From positions 1 through 44,002 of the forward strand of contig NZ_JAGHQP010000017.1 in the NCBI RefSeq assembly GCF_017744255.1: 44,002 nucleotides of DNA, given 5' to 3'. Of this stretch, positions 41,189-44,002 are shown piece after piece. The position numbers were made by a program, and so were the translations under genes. The stretch's first letter is position 1. The number at the start of each line of letters is the position of its first letter. This DNA is from Brevundimonas sp. A19_0. GTDB taxonomy: Bacteria > Pseudomonadota > Alphaproteobacteria > Caulobacterales > Caulobacteraceae. A model generated the notes under the pieces. It saw only the letters and a program-made list of their open reading frames with translations. It was not told the DNA's origin and made no database searches.

Positions 41189-41746
41189 ATGACCGCCGTA
41201 TTCGATCGTGACGCCCTGTCCGAGGCGCTGGGCCAGACCGGCCAGGGAGACCGTGCGGCGTTTCGCCGGGTCTATGAGGCGACCTCCGCGAAGCTGATGG
41301 GCGTGTGCCTGCGTATCTTGTCTGACCGGCAATTGGCCGAGGACGTCATGCAGGACATCTATCTGACCGTGTGGAACAAGGCCGCCAGCTTCGATCCGGC
41401 GCGCGCCAGCCCCATCACCTGGCTGGTGACCATTGCCCGCAATCGCTCGATCGACCGCCTGCGCGCGGGCGGCGTGGCGCGCAACAGTGTGCCCGTCGAT
41501 GCAGCCTTTGACCTGGCCGACGACGGTCCCTCTGCTCTCGAGCAGGTCCAGCTGGCCGATGAGGCCGGGCGGCTGGGCGTCTGCCTCGACGAACTGGACG
41601 AAAAGGTCAGCCGGGTCATCCGCACGGCCTTTTTCGAGGGCGTCACCTATGAAGTTCTGGCCCAGCGCGAGAAGACGCCGCTCGGCACCATGAAGAGCTG
41701 GATCCGCCGGGGCCTGCTGAAGCTGAGGAGCTGTCTGGAACAATGA
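41189..41746 (+). CDS. ECF-type RNA polymerase sigma factor
   Basis: A 185-residue sigma factor with only regions 2 and 4. Region 2 (about 20-90) has A-E-D-V-M-Q-D-I-Y-L-T-V-W and W-L-V-T-I-A-R-N-R-S-I-D-R-L-R. Region 4 (about 128-180) has a helix-turn-helix, F-F-E-G-V-T-Y-E-V-L-A-Q-R-E, ending L-G-T-M-K-S-W-I-R-R-G-L. The variant next to an RskA-like anti-sigma gene is the SigK/RskA-type pairing. The start is ATG 41189. It overlaps the anti-sigma gene by four bases, as is usual for such pairs. Confidence 0.95.
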   Translation: MTAVFDRDALSEALGQTGQGDRAAFRRVYEATSAKLMGVCLRILSDRQLAEDVMQDIYLTVWNKAASFDPARASPITWLVTIARNRSIDRLRAGGVARNSVPVDAAFDLADDGPSALEQVQLADEAGRLGVCLDELDEKVSRVIRTAFFEGVTYEVLAQREKTPLGTMKSWIRRGLLKLRSCLEQ

Positions 41747-42456
41747 CCGCTTCCGATCACGACGACCGCATTGCCCGCGCGGGCGAATATGCCCTGAGGG
41801 TGCTGGACCCGGCCGAGGAGGTTGCGGCCCGGGCCGAGGCGGCGCGCGATCCGGCCTTTGGCGCCGAGGTCGATCGCTGGAATACCCGGCTGAGCCAGCT
41901 GGCCGACGGGATCGCCCCGGTTGAGCCCTCGCCCCGTCTGTGGCCGCGCATCGTCGCGGTGACGGGTGGCGCGGCGAACGACAATGCCGCGCGCTTCTGG
42001 CGGCGCTGGGCCATCGGATCGACGGGCTTGCTGGCCGCCAGCCTGGTGGCCATGGTGGTGATGGTCTCGCAGCCCGAGCCGGTGGTCACGAATCCGCCGA
42101 CGCCGACCGCATCCCTGACCCGCGTGGCCACTCTCAAGCTGGACAATGGCGCGGCCGCCATGACGCTCGTCTATGACAGCGCGACGGGCGAGCTGTACCT
42201 GGCGCCGACCAGCGAGATGGAGGGCGACACCCGTATTCCGCACCTGTGGCTGGTCATGCCCGACAATGCGGGGGTGCAGCTGGTCGGAGCCATCGACGGT
42301 CATGACACCTCGCGCCACAATCTGCAGGGCGTGATGGTCGGTCAGGCCACCCAGGCCATTGCCGTCGCCGTGTCGATGGAACAGCCGGGCCACACCCCGC
42401 ATGCCGACCATCCGGACGGCCCGGTGGTGGCGCAGGGCGAGTTCCAGCCCCTCTGA
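41743..42456 (+). CDS. Anti-sigma factor (RskA-like)
   Basis: A 237-residue membrane protein that would hold the ECF sigma factor inactive. The cytoplasmic anti-sigma part (1-85) includes E-Y-A-L-R-V-L-D-P-A-E-E and L-S-Q-L-A-D-G-I-A-P. One membrane helix spans about 90-109. The C-terminal periplasmic domain (L-T-R-V-A-T-L-K-L-D-N-G, Y-L-A-P-T-S-E-M, P-H-L-W-L-V) is the RskA type. Release probably depends on proteolysis at the membrane. ATG 41743 overlaps the sigma stop. Confidence 0.92.
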   Translation: MTASDHDDRIARAGEYALRVLDPAEEVAARAEAARDPAFGAEVDRWNTRLSQLADGIAPVEPSPRLWPRIVAVTGGAANDNAARFWRRWAIGSTGLLAASLVAMVVMVSQPEPVVTNPPTPTASLTRVATLKLDNGAAAMTLVYDSATGELYLAPTSEMEGDTRIPHLWLVMPDNAGVQLVGAIDGHDTSRHNLQGVMVGQATQAIAVAVSMEQPGHTPHADHPDGPVVAQGEFQPL

Positions 42457-42469
42457 CCGCATCCGACGA

Positions 42470-42500
42470 CCCGCATCGGTCGTAGCTGAAGCGATGCGGG
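42470..42500. other. 9-bp hairpin after the anti-sigma gene
   Basis: CCCGCATCG (42470-42478) and CGATGCGGG (42492-42500) are perfect inverted arms 14 bases past the anti-sigma stop. No T-run follows, so if it ends transcription it is not a classic intrinsic terminator. Confidence 0.45.
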
Positions 42501-42713
42501 TCGGGTGACCCCTCCGCAGTCCGGCGCGCATCCAGCGGGGAGGCCCTTCCTCCGTCCAGCCAAAACCTCCCCGCTGACCCGCCCGCGTCGGATATGCGCC
42601 CCGGCCGGAAATTCCTGAACCTGTTCAAACCGCCCGCCTGATCCCGACGCGATCTGCGCGACCGGGTTGGCGGCGTCGCCAGACTGATCTCCGGACTTTT
42701 CGGGAGATTGGCG

Positions 42714-44002
42714 ATGAGCGATTCCAGTGCACGGCTGGGCCTGCCCTATCTGGCGGCCGGCCAGATGCAGAAACATGTGACCCTCAACGAGGCCCTGACC
42801 CGGCTGGACGGGCTGGTGCAATGCCAGGTCGTCAGCCGCACAATGACGACCCAGCCGGACGGGGTCGACGACGGCAGCCTCTACATCCTGCCCGAGGGCG
42901 CGACGGGCGAGCGGTGGTCGCTCTACCCTGTCGGAACCCTGATGCGCGCGGAAGGCGGCGGCTGGACCGCCGTCCCGGTCCCTCCGGGCCTGATCGCCGT
43001 CGTCGAGGATGCGGAGGAGATCGTGGTCCGGCGGGACGGTAGCTGGACTCCACTCGCGGCCCTGATTGACGCGCTGCAGGACCTCGACCGGCTGGGCATC
43101 GGGGCCACGGCCGATGCGGCCAATCCCTTTCTGGCGAAACTGAACTCCGCCCTCTGGACGGCGCGAGAGTCCGGCGACGGCGGCACGGGCGACCTGCGGC
43201 TGGTGCTGAACAAGGCCGGGCCCGGCCAGGTGCTGTCGCTGATCCTGCAAAGCGCATGGTCGGGGCGGGCCGAGCTGGGCCTGATCGGCGAGGACCAGTT
43301 CGGACTGAAGGTCAGCGCGGACGGATCGACCTGGCGCGAGGCGTTGAAGGTCGATCCCGCCGATGGCCGGGTGCGCTTCCCGCAGGGAGCCACCCGCCGG
43401 GAGGCCCTTCTCTTCACGGAGGATGCCGTGTGGTCTCCCCCCGAATGGGCCCGGTGGGTCGAGGCCACCATCGTGGGCGGTGGCGGCGGCGGGGCTGCCG
43501 GTACCTCGGGTCCTGCGGGCACGGAACGCGTCGGCGGGGGCGGAGGCGGCGGAGGAGGCCAGAGCCACGCGGTCTGGTCCGTTGACGGCCTGCCGGGCGC
43601 ACTGGACCTCACGGTCGGTACGGGCGGGGCCGAGAGCGCCGACGGCGGCATGACCCGCATCCTGTCAGACGGCGTGCAACTGCTCGCTGCAGGGGGCGGG
43701 CAGGGCGGCATGTCCGGCACGGCGGGCGATGGTCTGCAGGCAGCCGCAGGAAGCGGCGGCATGGGCGGCAGTCTGACAGCGGCCGATGCCTTGGTGGCTG
43801 CTGTCGCGGGAGGCAGCGGCAATGTGCTGCGGCGCCCCGCGCAAGGCGGTGCCGCCGGGAGTGCGGGTGAAGCGATCGTCGAACCGATCCACGGCCTGTG
43901 CGGCGGCGGTGGAGGAGGCGGCAGCGCTTCCCTCTCGTCCGGCCAGGGCGGAGGCGCCGGCGGCCACTACGGCGCCTCCGCCCTGGCCGGACGAGAGGGA
44001 AG
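42714..44002 (+). CDS. DUF2793 phage-tail-like protein, 3' end cut off
   Basis: At least 429 codons, open at the window edge. ATG 42714 follows GGGAGA. The N-terminal L-G-L-P-Y-L-A-A-G-Q-M-Q-K-H-V-T-L-N-E-A is the DUF2793 signature; these domains occur in phage and gene-transfer-agent-like tail proteins of alphaproteobacteria. A middle region (about 110-230) resembles a tail-fibre neck. From residue 245 it turns into a Gly-rich domain with V-G-G-G-G-G-G and polyglycine runs and repeated G-G-x-G-G units, typical of tail-fibre tips. The last about 30 residues lie in a fold-back repeat and may not be genuine. Confidence 0.8.
   Translation, partial: MSDSSARLGLPYLAAGQMQKHVTLNEALTRLDGLVQCQVVSRTMTTQPDGVDDGSLYILPEGATGERWSLYPVGTLMRAEGGGWTAVPVPPGLIAVVEDAEEIVVRRDGSWTPLAALIDALQDLDRLGIGATADAANPFLAKLNSALWTARESGDGGTGDLRLVLNKAGPGQVLSLILQSAWSGRAELGLIGEDQFGLKVSADGSTWREALKVDPADGRVRFPQGATRREALLFTEDAVWSPPEWARWVEATIVGGGGGGAAGTSGPAGTERVGGGGGGGGGQSHAVWSVDGLPGALDLTVGTGGAESADGGMTRILSDGVQLLAAGGGQGGMSGTAGDGLQAAAGSGGMGGSLTAADALVAAVAGGSGNVLRRPAQGGAAGSAGEAIVEPIHGLCGGGGGGGSASLSSGQGGGAGGHYGASALAGREG
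43927..44002. repeat. Perfect 33-bp inverted repeat at the window end
   Basis: Bases 43927-43959 and 43970-44002 are exact reverse complements around a 10-base loop, and the second arm ends on the last base of the window. This is the typical look of a fold-back assembly or amplification artefact at a contig end. It interrupts the regular Gly pattern of the encoded protein. Confidence 0.85.

Noticed and set aside
43470..43920. GGCGGC-type DNA repeats as a tandem repeat array
   Set aside because: They follow Gly codons of the tail-tip domain and vary at third positions; this is protein composition, not a DNA repeat unit.
1..44002. CRISPR arrays, rRNA genes and transposase genes
   Set aside because: No regularly spaced direct repeats, rRNA-like stretch or transposase motif was seen anywhere in the window.

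Overview
The window is high-GC alphaproteobacterial DNA. It most resembles Caulobacterales, probably Brevundimonas or a close relative; this is an inference from gene content and order. The pointers are fliL-fliM diverging from flgF-flgG-flgA-flgH, control sites resembling the Caulobacter flagellar CtrA, FlbD and sigma-54 sites, the SPOR-nagZ-scpA-scpB run next to dgt, and the DUF1285-Nudix-cca run. Most of it is ordinary chromosomal housekeeping DNA with tightly packed, often overlapping genes.

Layout. 0-4.3 kb: a repeat-rich intergenic stretch, then five minus-strand envelope or secreted proteins. These include a DUF885 lipoprotein and three tandem paralogues of one small exported family. 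4.3-10.8 kb: flagellar block. flgF, flgG, flgA and flgH (rod, P-ring chaperone, L-ring) read leftward, and fliL, fliM, a DUF6468 protein and a MotE-like protein read rightward. The 173-base gap between flgF and fliL holds a near-consensus sigma-54 promoter, a FlbD-type inverted repeat and a CtrA-like box. 10.8-12.6 kb: DUF3297 protein and a secreted M28 peptidase. 12.6-14.3 kb: tRNA-Leu(UAA), followed by a compact, visibly AT-richer insert bounded by a 13-bp copy of the tRNA 3' end. It carries a HEPN-domain gene (Swt1-like, with an R-x4-H motif) and a small unknown gene. This is the best candidate for an undescribed system in the window. 14.3-20.6 kb: a frameshifted DUF3606 gene, pyruvate kinase, a solitary D12-class adenine methylase placed right after a long hairpin repeat, rnhB-tag, small exported proteins and ygfZ.

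20.6-25.1 kb: glycosyltransferase 9, dihydroorotase, an exported alpha/beta hydrolase, and an ArsR-type repressor/SdpI pair with a palindromic operator. 25.1-32.4 kb: erpA diverging from dgt, then SPOR protein, nagZ, scpA and scpB (cell envelope and chromosome segregation), with xthA and two unknown proteins on the other strand. 32.5-34.6 kb: two tandem paralogous secreted proteins, each built from three Cys-containing repeats and each followed by a similar intrinsic terminator. 34.7-39.7 kb: metallo-beta-lactamase-fold hydrolase, enoyl-CoA hydratase, GNAT, DUF1285, Nudix CoA pyrophosphatase and CCA-adding enzyme. 39.6-42.5 kb: membrane EEP phosphatase, DUF4112, and an ECF sigma/anti-sigma pair. 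42.7 kb to the end: a phage-tail-like DUF2793 protein with a Gly-rich C-terminus, cut by the window edge. The last 76 bases form a perfect 33-bp fold-back, which looks like an assembly artefact.

Limits: all family calls are by eye from motifs and remembered family features. No alignment, structure prediction or database search was run.
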